64,000 nt of DNA from Eubacteriaceae bacterium Marseille-Q4139 (GCA_018223415.1 JAGTTQ010000001.1:2963365-3027364); one strand, 5' to 3'. Positions 1 to 8,693 are shown, numbered from the stretch's first letter. Numbers and translations: made by a program. Notes: generated from the sequence alone by a model not told the origin.

Positions 1-72
1 CTCAAGAAACTTGGATGTTCACCGGTTGCCGCCGAGAATATCATCCTGAAGCCCAAACTTCTCAAAAAGTAA
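1..72 (+). CDS. IS30-family transposase, C-terminal fragment (cut by window edge)
   Basis: This is the last 23 codons plus TAA stop of an IS30-family DDE transposase. It is identical to the C-terminus of the full transposase at 48521-49816, ending in a basic KLLKK tail. The rest of the gene lies before the window, so whether this copy is intact cannot be judged here. Confidence 0.9.
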   Translation, partial: LKKLGCSPVAAENIILKPKLLKK

Positions 73-237
73 CAAATAAATTTGCGAAAGAGCCGCCAGA
101 AAAGAACAATCATATCCAGCTAAAGCAGGGATGGATTCTCCGAATACAAAAATTTCGAGAGGGGATTGATCTCTGGTTGTTGTGCGCAAATTTACTGCTG
201 AATGTATTATACCATATCTATGTGCGAATGAAAATCC

Positions 238-357
238 GGGAATCTCGCTTACAAAACGGGAGTTTCATTTACAAAATGGGAATCTCACTTACAAAACAGG
301 ATTTTAAATTACAAAAAGAGACTCTTGGATTACAAACGGGACTCTCAGATTGCTATT
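238..357 (+). repeat. Six tandem 20-bp iterons in the IS30 terminal region (copy A)
   Basis: Six consecutive 20-bp units (238-257, 258-277, 278-297, 298-317, 318-337, 338-357) share a form like GGGAATCTC..TTACAAAAC. The first five keep a TTACAA core; the outermost unit is degenerate and ends in TTGCTATT. The opposite end of the complete element has one matching unit. Such an array is likely a transposase-binding region, but that is inferred from position only. Confidence 0.8.
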
Positions 358-359
358 TA

Positions 360-1675
360 CCGCCATTTATTATATTCAGACGGAGCTTGGCTATTCAGAG
401 GAATATTTCGGAGAGAATGATCAACATTATGGCAGCTATAGTAGACATCAGACTAGAAAAATTGAAAGAATTGGGAAAAAGTATCAATGGATCACAATGT
501 ATAATATGTTGGCACGTATTTCCGATCATTATAAAATGGTTGACCGCTGGGGCTATCCAGAGAATGAAGATGCAAAATTTGAGGGGGCATGGAAGCCATA
601 CGTTAGAGACTTTGATCCAACGCTGAATGAAAAATTTATGGTTTGTGATGCTGCACCGAAATTTGATATTCTGGACGAGTTTGTAAATAGAGGAAAAGAG
701 GAAAATAAGACTGCAGATATTTCTACAGAAGATACACAGAAAGAGTGGCTTGAAACGAAAGGAGTATTTTTAAATAAACTAAAAGATACCTTGATTTTGG
801 ATGATCATGATGGAATGAAATGGATATGTTTGACGAAGTATTGTGATACGGAACGTAAAGACCTGGACACAGAAAAATTACTGGTATGGAGCTGGCTATA
901 TGCCTATTTTGTTACTCCAGAACAGGCAGATGAGCTTCTCAAGTGTGTTAAAAACGGGCAATCCGTTATTTCGGATGAAACAGCATCTTTTCATGAAACG
1001 TATTCCGTTTTTAATAGAGAATATCCTTGGGCACCAAGTTGTCGGGAATTGAACACATATGCTTGGGCAGATGTGCAGATTAAAACTGGTCAGTATGAAG
1101 CTGTCACTGAAACAGTAAAAGTGCCAAATTATTCTCAACTGGAAACCCTATTGCGTAGATATTCCTGTTTGACTAAAGATAAGGAGATGATGACAGAAGA
1201 ACTAGAAGATGGCTTTGAAACTCCAGAGATTCGATTCAAGAAGAATGAACCAAAACAACGACAAATTGAGAAAAAAATCGGTAAAATTCTTCATGCTACA
1301 ACAAATTTATTGTGGGAAGAGGAATATGATGCAACAAAGGAAGATGCAATTTCTCAAAGTTTGCCGTGTGCTAAGCTCATTGAGTTGATGGATTTAACAC
1401 AACAGAAAGAAGATGGATTTTACTATGATTTTAATGGAGCACTGGCGGCTTTTGATACGGATCTGACCCAAAAGATCAATAGCGTTGTTGTTCGGAAAGA
1501 TATTTTGGATGCTTTTCTTGAAAAGACAGGAATGAAACTTGTTTGGTTGGTAGATGCTGGAAAGGAAATTCATGCGGGAAGTTGTTCCATTGTAAGTTGC
1601 AGTGATTGGGAGGCTGTATTTACTTATGAGGAAGACTGTGTAACAGGTGAAATTTATAGACTTAAAAGCAGATAG
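360..1675 (+). pseudogene. C-terminal fragment of a large protein, beheaded at the IS30 junction; STAND NTPase-like C-terminus suspected
   Basis: The reading frame is open from the IS junction to the stop at 1675, about 438 codons, and has no credible start of its own. The only upstream initiators lie inside the IS end. The early segment with the motif ERIGKKYQW followed by a Leu/Ala-rich helix resembles a block I associate with C-terminal regions of large nSTAND/AVAST-type ATPases of antiphage systems; this is recalled resemblance, not a search result. No P-loop is present in the remaining part. The gene is AT-rich, unlike the ICE to its right. The 5' part was either lost or lies elsewhere. 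It probably headed an operon with the next two genes, which follow on the same strand. Confidence 0.5.
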
Positions 1676-1795
1676 CTTTCAGAAATAAAGGTGTGCATCA
1701 GTGTGACTTCTGTTATACAGGGTATTCATTAGTAGACCTCAAGATATGAATTTATATATCATTCTCTTAGTAGCTTATTTTGGAGGTGAGAAGTG

Positions 1796-2824
1796 ATGAA
1801 AAATTCCGGAATGTTTCGTTTCATGGTTCCTAATGATTATGAAATATTAAAATATGGTGGAGAGGTTACAAAAGATATAGAATTTGGAATCGAAATGCTT
1901 TTGGAACATCTGCCGAAGGAACAATTTTCAGAAAAAACAGTGAGAGATAATCTTCAGAAATATAATTTTTATAATTTGATGAAAGCTATTGAAAGTTATT
2001 TTGAGAAAGAATATCAATATAAAGATTACAAATTGGAGATAAATAACAGATATCAACATTCTGTTGGAAGCTATATCTATTTAGGAGATGATGAACAGGA
2101 GAGTCATTTTATACATATTGACGAATTGTTTGAGTCAGCCATATTATCATTCTTTTTAGTAGTATTTAAGTGGTCTAAAGAATTTGATGATCTTGAATCA
2201 TATGGATTCTGTTTCCGATATTTGCTCTTTTTGATGAATGATATTAGTATTTGGGGCCAACTGCCAAACCGGGAGTCCTCTCGAATCCTTCTGGAACATA
2301 TTTGTTATGATCAGCAGATCATGAATTTGGCAGAGGACTGCTATTGGACAGTGGCGGCATTTACGATTGCTCATGAAATAGCACATGGATATATAAAGGA
2401 AAATCAAGTAAAGAAACCAGAAACAACTTCTGAATTTAAAGAAGAAGAAATTAAGGCTGACAGAATTGCATATGATATTGTTTTGAAAATGATTGATGCA
2501 GATCGGAAAAAGCCTAGAACAGAGAGAATGTTGGAGGAATATACATATTTGGCACCTATAATGTATATGGACTATTTTGACTTGCTTTATTATACGGATA
2601 GAGTCCTATATAAGTCGCAGGTTGATGATGATAGTCATCCGTTTCCGAAAAAGAGAAAAGAAATTTTGTTTTCAATACCATATGATGACAAATACGTTTT
2701 TGATTCGAAAATGGGAAACGATTTATATAGTTGTTTCCTGGATGTCTTTGATGAATTTAAGGAGCAGGTACTTTTAAAAATGGAAAGAGGAAAATTGAAT
2801 TCGATTATCAGACAGGGCGAATGA
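1796..2824 (+). CDS. HExxH zinc metallopeptidase-like protein
   Basis: The 342-residue protein has a gluzincin-like motif HEIAHG (H193, E194, H197). It is followed by an acidic EEEIKADRIAYD segment that could supply the third zinc ligand, and later a SHPFPKKR motif as often seen after such sites. No signal peptide or clear membrane segment is visible, so it likely acts in the cytoplasm. The target is unknown; the arrangement recalls phage-exclusion (Lit-like) or ImmA-like peptidases, but I cannot assign a family. GGAGG at 1782-1786 favours the ATG at 1796 over a GTG at 1793. It follows the beheaded gene by about 120 bp and overlaps or abuts the next gene, suggesting one operon. Confidence 0.6.
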   Translation: MKNSGMFRFMVPNDYEILKYGGEVTKDIEFGIEMLLEHLPKEQFSEKTVRDNLQKYNFYNLMKAIESYFEKEYQYKDYKLEINNRYQHSVGSYIYLGDDEQESHFIHIDELFESAILSFFLVVFKWSKEFDDLESYGFCFRYLLFLMNDISIWGQLPNRESSRILLEHICYDQQIMNLAEDCYWTVAAFTIAHEIAHGYIKENQVKKPETTSEFKEEEIKADRIAYDIVLKMIDADRKKPRTERMLEEYTYLAPIMYMDYFDLLYYTDRVLYKSQVDDDSHPFPKKRKEILFSIPYDDKYVFDSKMGNDLYSCFLDVFDEFKEQVLLKMERGKLNSIIRQGE

Positions 2825-2835
2825 GAGAGGAGAAG

Positions 2836-3408
2836 ATGAAATTGACGAAAGATGAAGCTGAACGTTTAAATACACAGATTATAGAATATTTGGGAGAGTA
2901 TTCACAAGCTTTCGGGATTAAGAAAGATTTTGCGCTCAGTATTTTAGATAACCATATAGAGATTATTCCGGAAATGCAAAAACGGGATATTATTTTTTTA
3001 GGGAAGAATGCAAAATCTATAAAGCCAGGAAACATAAAGATTGATTTAAAAGGTTTGGTTATGGCAGCTGTTGAATTTGCATCTTCTGTTGGTGTACCGG
3101 ATACGTTGTTTGAATTTATTCAGCTGGTGTTACAGGGATGTATTTTTATTTTTAAAGTTACGCAAGTTAAGTTGGGTAAGGAAGAGGCTGAAGTAGTATA
3201 TGTACTTCATGAAATTGGAGCATATCGCAATGAAGTTGAAGAATCCAGAGTAAAGGAAGAGTTATGTAAAATGATAAAGAATGGCAAGATTAAAGAATTT
3301 AGCTTGAATCGTTTTGATGAGCTGATAAATAATCTTTTAAAAATTCATGTTATTAGTTTAAATGATGGAAAGATTGAACTAAAAGAATATGTTTGGGGGA
3401 AACAATAA
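2836..3408 (+). CDS. Unknown protein with a hydrophobic segment and a possible C-terminal winged helix
   Basis: A protein of about 190 residues that I do not recognise. The N-terminal half is helical, with a hydrophobic stretch around residues 60-100. The C-terminal 70 residues alternate helices and a GKI-type hairpin in a way that looks like a winged helix. An ATG at 2821 overlaps the stop of the peptidase gene (ATGA), but the ribosome site AGAGGAG at 2826-2832 points to the ATG at 2836. Either way the gene is translationally coupled to the peptidase, which argues for a shared function. Confidence 0.5.
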   Translation: MKLTKDEAERLNTQIIEYLGEYSQAFGIKKDFALSILDNHIEIIPEMQKRDIIFLGKNAKSIKPGNIKIDLKGLVMAAVEFASSVGVPDTLFEFIQLVLQGCIFIFKVTQVKLGKEEAEVVYVLHEIGAYRNEVEESRVKEELCKMIKNGKIKEFSLNRFDELINNLLKIHVISLNDGKIELKEYVWGKQ

Positions 3409-3579
3409 TATTGGGAAAAGGAAAATGTTATTCATAGTTCCATAAATGCAGGGGAGAAAGTTTATAAAGTCATAACAATTCCTATAGTATGAAAGAACAT
3501 TGTGGGAATTGTTTTTAGAAACAAATAACGAGGTGTGAATTATATCACAATCCTCTTTCCCATACAGATACCAACGAGC

Positions 3580-3647
3580 AGGCACAACAGCGGCCGGTTA
3601 TGTTCTTCGCAACAGCGAAAAAACATAGCCGGTCTTTTTTTGTGCCT
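3580..3647 (+). terminator. Nested hairpin with T-run ahead of the ICE operon
   Basis: An outer pair AGGCACAA/TTGTGCCT (3580-3587, 3640-3647) surrounds a stem CCGGTTATGTT/AACATAGCCGG (3594-3604, 3622-3632). The loop of that stem contains a further TTCGC/GCGAA pair. Seven T residues (3635-3641) follow the main stem. It ends about 40 bp before the first ICE gene, so it could be an upstream terminator or an attenuator in the ICE leader. Confidence 0.6.
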
Positions 3648-3694
3648 GTCCGGAATCGGGTATCAACAAATCCAGAGAGAAAGGAATGAGAGCA

Positions 3695-4390
3695 ATGACG
3701 GTACGATTTATGGGGGATACCCCTTATGCGGCCTTGGAAATTGAGATGCAGAGACCTCCAGGGTTCCGCCCGCGCCAGAGCGGGATGATTGTCAGCAGGA
3801 TTCCATGTGATGCTCAGGGGTGGGGCTGCAGGTTATGTGCCAGCAAAAGCAGAAAGAATAAAGCCAGCGAGGTGGTGAATGGGCACAACTGCCCCCGTGA
3901 AGGGCGTGTGGCGGGATGTGTGCCCTTTTCCGAACTGATAGGACTATTTACCACAGAGGTGGGGACAAAGCCGTTTGTGGCCCGCGTGACGCGCCTGTCG
4001 GGAGAACCTCCGTATTTCTTTTTTGTAGCCGGACACCGGGAGCGATTTGACAGTCTGTGGCCCAAACGCTGTAGTGTGGTGGATGAGGATGCGATGTGTG
4101 CGGCGCTGTATCTTTTATCGGCGGACTGTTTCCTGTGGGGAAGGTCAGCGGCGGCGGTACAGCCAGACATGATTCGGTTTAAAGAGATTGGAATCCATGG
4201 TGTGGATTTGGGAGGGTATGTCCTCTTCCATACTGCCAGGGATCTCTATCAGGGAACCAAGCATATCAGTCTATCGGAACTGACGGATCCTGAACTGGTC
4301 AGCGATGAAACCTTCCGCCTGCTGATTGCCGCCTTTTTGATTCGCCGTTATGGGGCGGATGTTCTGGAGGAAGAAAGGAGCTGGAGATGA
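3695..4390 (+). CDS. ICE protein of unknown function with a Cys cluster (possible DUF6075-like C-terminus)
   Basis: 231 residues if started at the ATG at 3695, which lies 10 bp after AAAGGA. The ATG at 3686 is too close to that ribosome site. The N-terminal third has five cysteines in two clusters (CDAQGWGCRLC and CPREGRVAGC) that could bind zinc. The segment GHRERFDSLW and the following helical part resemble the DUF6075 family found in Clostridia elements; this is a tentative recollection. Its stop overlaps the next start (ATGA), so it is the first gene of the antirestriction operon. Confidence 0.5.
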   Translation: MTVRFMGDTPYAALEIEMQRPPGFRPRQSGMIVSRIPCDAQGWGCRLCASKSRKNKASEVVNGHNCPREGRVAGCVPFSELIGLFTTEVGTKPFVARVTRLSGEPPYFFFVAGHRERFDSLWPKRCSVVDEDAMCAALYLLSADCFLWGRSAAAVQPDMIRFKEIGIHGVDLGGYVLFHTARDLYQGTKHISLSELTDPELVSDETFRLLIAAFLIRRYGADVLEEERSWR

Positions 4391-5481
4391 TGGATAAAAA
4401 GAAACAGCAGGCACTGTTTGAGGTACAGCTTTTCCTGCCGTATGAGATAAAAGCAGATAAATTAAAGCGGGACGTCACGGTTTCTTTGCCCGCTTCTGAA
4501 GAACAGCTGGAGCAGGTAAGAGAAAGCCTTGGAGCGGCTTCCCTGGCTCAATACCGGCTGATTCAAGTGGCAAGCCCTGTACAGGGATTGGAGGATTATC
4601 TTCCTCCCGGTTATGATTTAAAAGGGCTTAATACTTTTGCAAAGGCAGCTTTCAGTAAAGGGATCCTTTCGTCAGAAGAACAGGCGAAAACCTTGATGGC
4701 AGCTTTGGAAGCGGAACTTCCGGAAGATATGGAAGCCGCTACCGGCATAGCGGAGGAACTGGAACAGTATGAGTGTTTACCAATGACTCTGCAGTCGCCT
4801 AGTGACTATGCCCGGTATATCCAGGAGAAAGAGAACATCCAGGTAGATCAGGCGCTGGAGCCATTTGTGGACTTTGAAGGTTTTGGAAAATACCGTATGA
4901 ATGCCGATGGCGTGGTGCAGACCGGCCATGGCCTGGTTTGGCGGAAAGACCGCCTAATAAGCCAGCCTACAAATGAACTGGAGGAAATCCGGTTCTTTAG
5001 CCCCTTAAAAGCAGAGATGAATTATAAAAATGATTGGGGAGATCTTTCTGACGAACCGGTAGAGCTGTGGGCAGGTGATCTTTGCAGTTATGAAGAAGCA
5101 ATCCAGAGGCGGATTGAAGAAGAACGGCTGGAATCAGAGGGGGACCGCGGCCTCGCCGTATATCTGGATAACCATCTGATGAGCCGGAAAATCGTAAGTA
5201 TGGTTCCCACAGTAGAAACCTGGCAGGGCAGACTCTGGGGAGTATTAGAAGTGAAGAGCCTTGGCCCGCTTTCTCCAGGAATGCTTAACGCCCTTATGGA
5301 AGAATGGAGCGGGCAGGAAAGCGATGGATGGGGAGAAGGATTTGAACAGCGTCCGATCCAAACTTCAGAGGGAGAGTTGTATGTCAGTTTCTGGAATTCG
5401 GGCCATGATTTCTTCATCGCTACAGAAGAACAGCTGAAAGGGCTGGAGCAGGAATCCGGTATGCAAATGGGAGGGATGTAG
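4387..5481 (+). CDS. ArdA-like antirestriction protein 1
   Basis: The 364-residue acidic protein has the block EELEQYECLPMTLQSPSDYARY, resembling the 'NL.CY...pgv....dlg' segment of ArdA-type antirestriction proteins encoded by Firmicute conjugative elements. ArdA proteins mimic DNA and inhibit type I restriction enzymes in the recipient. The high Glu/Asp content fits. The gene starts with ATGATG after AAGGAG, overlapping the upstream stop by 4 bp, and stops directly before the next related gene. A cargo role other than antirestriction cannot be excluded from sequence alone. Confidence 0.5.
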   Translation: MMDKKKQQALFEVQLFLPYEIKADKLKRDVTVSLPASEEQLEQVRESLGAASLAQYRLIQVASPVQGLEDYLPPGYDLKGLNTFAKAAFSKGILSSEEQAKTLMAALEAELPEDMEAATGIAEELEQYECLPMTLQSPSDYARYIQEKENIQVDQALEPFVDFEGFGKYRMNADGVVQTGHGLVWRKDRLISQPTNELEEIRFFSPLKAEMNYKNDWGDLSDEPVELWAGDLCSYEEAIQRRIEEERLESEGDRGLAVYLDNHLMSRKIVSMVPTVETWQGRLWGVLEVKSLGPLSPGMLNALMEEWSGQESDGWGEGFEQRPIQTSEGELYVSFWNSGHDFFIATEEQLKGLEQESGMQMGGM

Positions 5482-6681
5482 ATGAGAGAAATGGCGGTGT
5501 ATATCGCAAATAAAAGCCTGATAAAAAACAGGTATTATGGAACTACTACCCTTTCGTTACCGGCAACAAGGCTTGCCATTGCGGATGCCTTATATCGGGC
5601 ACGAGTCGAAACAGGTTCAGACTGTTTGGTGGAATGCCGCAGCGGATGGCCAGAGTTTGTGGAGTCGATCATAAACGAAACGGACAGCTTATCCGTGGAA
5701 GAAATCAATCTGCTGGCATATCAGATCAGCCAAATGGACGAATTCCAACTCGAAATTTTTGCAGGTGCAGTTCAGCTGCGTCAGGAAGAAAATGTAGATG
5801 TGCCTGTTACAATGAGAGAATTAATCAACCTGGCTTACAATCTGGAATGCTATGAATACCATCCAGGCGTGACAGATGATTTTACATTGGGCAGTATTGC
5901 GCTGGAAAATGATTTGTTAGATACAATCAGGGGCATATCAGAGGATGTATTAGATCTATTGGATGCAGAGAAAGTTGGGATGGAAATGCGGCGTTTGGAT
6001 ATGGGGAGTTTTACAGAAACAGGCTATATATTTCCGAACAGTACGCAGCATCAGGAGTTGTATGATGGAGTTCATCTGCCGGATATCCAGGAGATACCCC
6101 AGGGAATTATTTCTGTTCAGGTAGTCAGTGTTTACAGATCAGAGGAAAAAGGCGTATGGATGGACTTACCTGCGACAGAACAGGAAATGCAGGATGTGCT
6201 GATCCAACTTAAAGAATCGTCCTTTGATCATTGTCTGATTAAAGAGAGCGTCAGCACTGCGTTCCCCTATCCTCTTGCTGGTGATGAGGACATAGAAAAG
6301 CTCAATACCCTGGCACAAAAAATTCAGGCATTTCCGGATCAAAGAACTTTGGCAAAATTTAAGGCAGCATTGGAACTGGAAATCTGCAATGAAGTTGGAT
6401 TTGCATTGGATGTAGCAGAAAATCTGGACTGTTATGATTTTGATCCAGAAGTGTACTCTCCGGCAGTATATGCTGAAGATATTTTCAGAGAAGCAGGAAT
6501 CGATCCAGATGATCCGGCTTTTTTCAGATTTGACTTTATCGGATACGGGGAACGGCAAATGCAGCAAGCCGGACATGTTCAAACAGCATACGGCATGATT
6601 ATACGCAATGAGAATCCATTTGTATTAAAGTATAGTCAGACAGATTCCACGCAGACAGAAGGAATGACTATGCAGCCATGA
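5482..6681 (+). CDS. ArdA-like antirestriction protein 2, two repeated modules
   Basis: 399 residues. Two similar blocks are visible: 'LAYNLECYEYHPGV' near residue 115 and 'VAENLDCYDFDPEV' near residue 315. Each is preceded by a helical acidic segment, so the protein looks like two ArdA-type modules in tandem. ArdA blocks type I restriction by DNA mimicry, protecting the incoming element. It starts immediately after the preceding gene's stop. The pair of paralogues followed by a Dam methylase forms a restriction-evasion block at the front of the ICE. Confidence 0.55.
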   Translation: MREMAVYIANKSLIKNRYYGTTTLSLPATRLAIADALYRARVETGSDCLVECRSGWPEFVESIINETDSLSVEEINLLAYQISQMDEFQLEIFAGAVQLRQEENVDVPVTMRELINLAYNLECYEYHPGVTDDFTLGSIALENDLLDTIRGISEDVLDLLDAEKVGMEMRRLDMGSFTETGYIFPNSTQHQELYDGVHLPDIQEIPQGIISVQVVSVYRSEEKGVWMDLPATEQEMQDVLIQLKESSFDHCLIKESVSTAFPYPLAGDEDIEKLNTLAQKIQAFPDQRTLAKFKAALELEICNEVGFALDVAENLDCYDFDPEVYSPAVYAEDIFREAGIDPDDPAFFRFDFIGYGERQMQQAGHVQTAYGMIIRNENPFVLKYSQTDSTQTEGMTMQP

Positions 6682-6710
6682 ATATTGTTGCAGGAAGGGA
6701 GTGATGCTGC

Positions 6711-7694
6711 ATCAACAGCTTTATTTCATGGGTTGGCGGAAAGAAAGCCCTGCGGAAGCTGATCTATACGATGTTCCCGGCTAAATTCGACCGGTACATT
6801 GAGGTATTTGGCGGAGGCGGATGGGTGCTTTTCGGGAAACCTCCGGACAGGAAATGCATGGAGGTCTACAACGACTATAATTCCAATCTGGCCAACCTGT
6901 TTTACTGTGTAAAGAACCGCACGGGTTCTTTTTTGCGGGAGCTTGGGTTTCTGCCAATCAACAGCAGGGATGAATTTACGGTCATCCGGAAATTTGTGGA
7001 TAAGCAGGAGTTTGATCTCCGCTTTCTGAAAGAAGAACTGGATCTGGCAGAGCGGTATCTGCCGCCGCCGGATTTTGAGGAAATCCGTCAGATTCTGCTG
7101 GAGAATGCGGAAGTCACGGATGTTAAACGGGCGGCGGCTTTTTTCAAACTCATTCGGTACAGCTATGGAAGCGGCTGTACATCGTTTAGCTGTCAGCCCT
7201 TTGATGTGCGGCGGTGTTTTGACGCAATCTGGCAGGCATCTAGGAGGCTTTCTGATACAGTCATCGAGAATAAAGATTTTGAGGCGCTGATCCGGCAGTA
7301 TGACCGGGAAAGCGCCTTTTTCTATTGTGACCCACCCTACTTTGAAACAGAAGGGCATTACGAGGTGGTATTCCGGAAGGAGGATCATACGCGGCTTAGG
7401 GATACCTTGGCAGGCTGTAAAGGGAAGTGGATGGTCAGCTATAATGACTGCTGTTTCATTAGAGAGCTATATGCCGGATACACCATTACCGCGGTAACCC
7501 GGCTGAATAACCTGGCACAGCGGTATGACGGCGGCTGTGAGTATCCGGAGGTTCTGATCACGAACTATGACCCTGGGGAACGGGAACGGTCGCAGCCTCA
7601 GCAGCTTAAACTTTTTGGCCTCTATGGAGAGGCAGATGACGGAGAGGGATATGTGGTTGTCCGGGAGGAACCGTCAGAAAGCAGGGCGGTATGA
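6711..7694 (+). CDS. DNA adenine methylase, D12 class (Dam-like)
   Basis: N6-adenine methyltransferase of the D12 class. Motif X-like SWVGGK lies at 6726-6743, the SAM-binding segment YIEVFGGGG follows, and catalytic DPPY is at about residues 207-210. The C-terminal NNLAQR region ends the enzyme. The conserved WVGGK motif lies upstream of the first ATG in frame (6771), and no ATG, GTG or TTG occurs between the stop at 6702 and 6771. Initiation would therefore need a rare codon such as ATC (6711) or ATT (6723), or a frameshift from the GTG/ATG at 6701/6704. No partner endonuclease is nearby, so it is probably an orphan methylase that protects the element. Confidence 0.85.
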   Translation: MNSFISWVGGKKALRKLIYTMFPAKFDRYIEVFGGGGWVLFGKPPDRKCMEVYNDYNSNLANLFYCVKNRTGSFLRELGFLPINSRDEFTVIRKFVDKQEFDLRFLKEELDLAERYLPPPDFEEIRQILLENAEVTDVKRAAAFFKLIRYSYGSGCTSFSCQPFDVRRCFDAIWQASRRLSDTVIENKDFEALIRQYDRESAFFYCDPPYFETEGHYEVVFRKEDHTRLRDTLAGCKGKWMVSYNDCCFIRELYAGYTITAVTRLNNLAQRYDGGCEYPEVLITNYDPGERERSQPQQLKLFGLYGEADDGEGYVVVREEPSESRAV

Positions 7695-7837
7695 AAGCAG
7701 CAGAAAAGAGAAAAGAAACAGAGCGAGTCGCTGCTCTGGCAGATATGGCTTCGCTTCTGGAACTTTTAAAGGAGCTTGATATTCCCTATGAAGATGTAAA
7801 GCAGGCTCTGGAGGAAGGAGGATATGTTGAAAAATAA
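7691..7837 (+). CDS. Small charged protein, 48 residues
   Basis: ATG at 7691 lies inside the methylase 3' end and the stop at 7837 lies within the start of the AbrB gene. The 48-residue product is a charged, helical peptide (K/E/R-rich N-terminus, then LLELLKELDIPYEDV). Overlap at both ends suggests translational coupling in the operon. I do not know a function. Confidence 0.5.
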   Translation: MKAAEKRKETERVAALADMASLLELLKELDIPYEDVKQALEEGGYVEK

Positions 7838-8108
7838 ACCAATTTATAAACTGATGGATGGAAAAGGCCGTGTGCTGATTCCTAAAAGTCTGCGGGACGC
7901 TGCCAAGCTGGAGTATGGGGATATTGTGCGTCTGGGCCTTGCAGACGGGAAAGTCACTGTGCGGAAGGTCGATGTGGTGGAGGCCGGAGACCAGTCTCCG
8001 GAAGCCATGGAAGCCTATGTCCGTGCCGCATTTAAATCTATGCCGGATACTGTCCGGGTGGAGTTAATTGGGGAATTAAGTGCCCTGCTCCAGAAAAAGG
8101 AGGGGTAA
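7824..8108 (+). CDS. AbrB/SpoVT-family transcription regulator
   Basis: The 94-residue protein has an N-terminal swapped-hairpin AbrB domain (residues 8-50), with DGKGRVLIPKSLRDAAKLEYGD and the typical 'GRV.IPK.LR' signature. A short C-terminal helical tail follows. AbrB-type proteins bind DNA as dimers and act as transition-state or element regulators. The GGAGGATATG ribosome site precedes the ATG at 7824. It overlaps the small gene upstream and is followed 4 bp later by the next gene. Confidence 0.85.
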   Translation: MLKNKPIYKLMDGKGRVLIPKSLRDAAKLEYGDIVRLGLADGKVTVRKVDVVEAGDQSPEAMEAYVRAAFKSMPDTVRVELIGELSALLQKKEG

Positions 8109-8111
8109 CTC

Positions 8112-8678
8112 ATGAGAGCATTCCGGCTTGAGGACTGCAGTGACATAAGGCCAAGGATTCCCATCATAAATAAAGTGGTGCTTTTAAAGGATCAGGCGCT
8201 GCCTGTTTGGAGACATGGTCAGCTTTTCTTTTGCATGGGCGGCGATGGTGCAGCCCATGGAACCGGGCCGGGGGCTGTCTTTCTGGTTTCCTTGTCGGAT
8301 GGGGAGCGTTGCCGGTGCAGCCGTAGCGAAGTGGCCGGTATCTTAAAACCGGAACTTTTGCCAGAGGATGCCAAGCTTCAGCTTTCTCAGATCCGGCCTT
8401 TCGGAGCTGCAGATTTGGCATCCAATACACCGGAGTATTCCGGTTACAGTTTTCTTCCGGATGGCAGGTACGCCGCCGGTGTGTGGCTGTGCAGCCCGGA
8501 GGAAGTCAAATGCTATGTAGAGATGCAGAAAGACTATCAGCACCGGGTCTTAATCTGCGACCGTGATGATTTTGCGGTTATGGAAATCGTAGAGGGAAAG
8601 CTGGTGTTTCCGGATGAACAGACCTTGCGGGAATATCTTGAGGGACAGGAACCGGGTGGAGGGATGGCTATGACATAA
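8112..8678 (+). CDS. Conserved ICE protein of unknown function
   Basis: 188 residues, no recognised domain. It is a mainly beta-rich soluble protein with no signal peptide and no membrane segment. It has a Gly-rich stretch near residues 44-54 (GGDGAAHGTGPG) and paired Cys around residue 66. It lies 4 bp after AbrB and 15 bp before the YodL gene, so it belongs to the same operon. No function can be assigned. Confidence 0.5.
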   Translation: MRAFRLEDCSDIRPRIPIINKVVLLKDQALPVWRHGQLFFCMGGDGAAHGTGPGAVFLVSLSDGERCRCSRSEVAGILKPELLPEDAKLQLSQIRPFGAADLASNTPEYSGYSFLPDGRYAAGVWLCSPEEVKCYVEMQKDYQHRVLICDRDDFAVMEIVEGKLVFPDEQTLREYLEGQEPGGGMAMT

Positions 8679-8693
8679 GGGGAGATGAGGAAA

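Larger units (their letters stand above)
1..359 (+). mobile_element. IS30-family insertion sequence, copy A (3' end only)
   Basis: Positions 1-361 are the exact reverse complement of 48232-48592, which belong to the complete IS30-family copy near 49 kb. Beyond 361 the two loci diverge, so the element end is at about 359. Only the last 23 transposase codons and the 287-bp non-coding terminal region are in the window; the rest lies off the left edge. The copy points rightward and copy B points leftward, so the two 3' ends face each other across about 47.9 kb. Confidence 0.9.

Noticed and set aside
238..357. CRISPR array
   Set aside because: The six 20-bp units lie side by side without spacers and belong to the IS end. 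No cas genes are present.
15..626. A 203-codon open frame starting in the IS end
   Set aside because: Its first part is the antisense-like non-coding terminal region of the IS, with iterons, and its last part is out of frame with the real gene at 360-1675. The same first part appears at copy B with a different tail.
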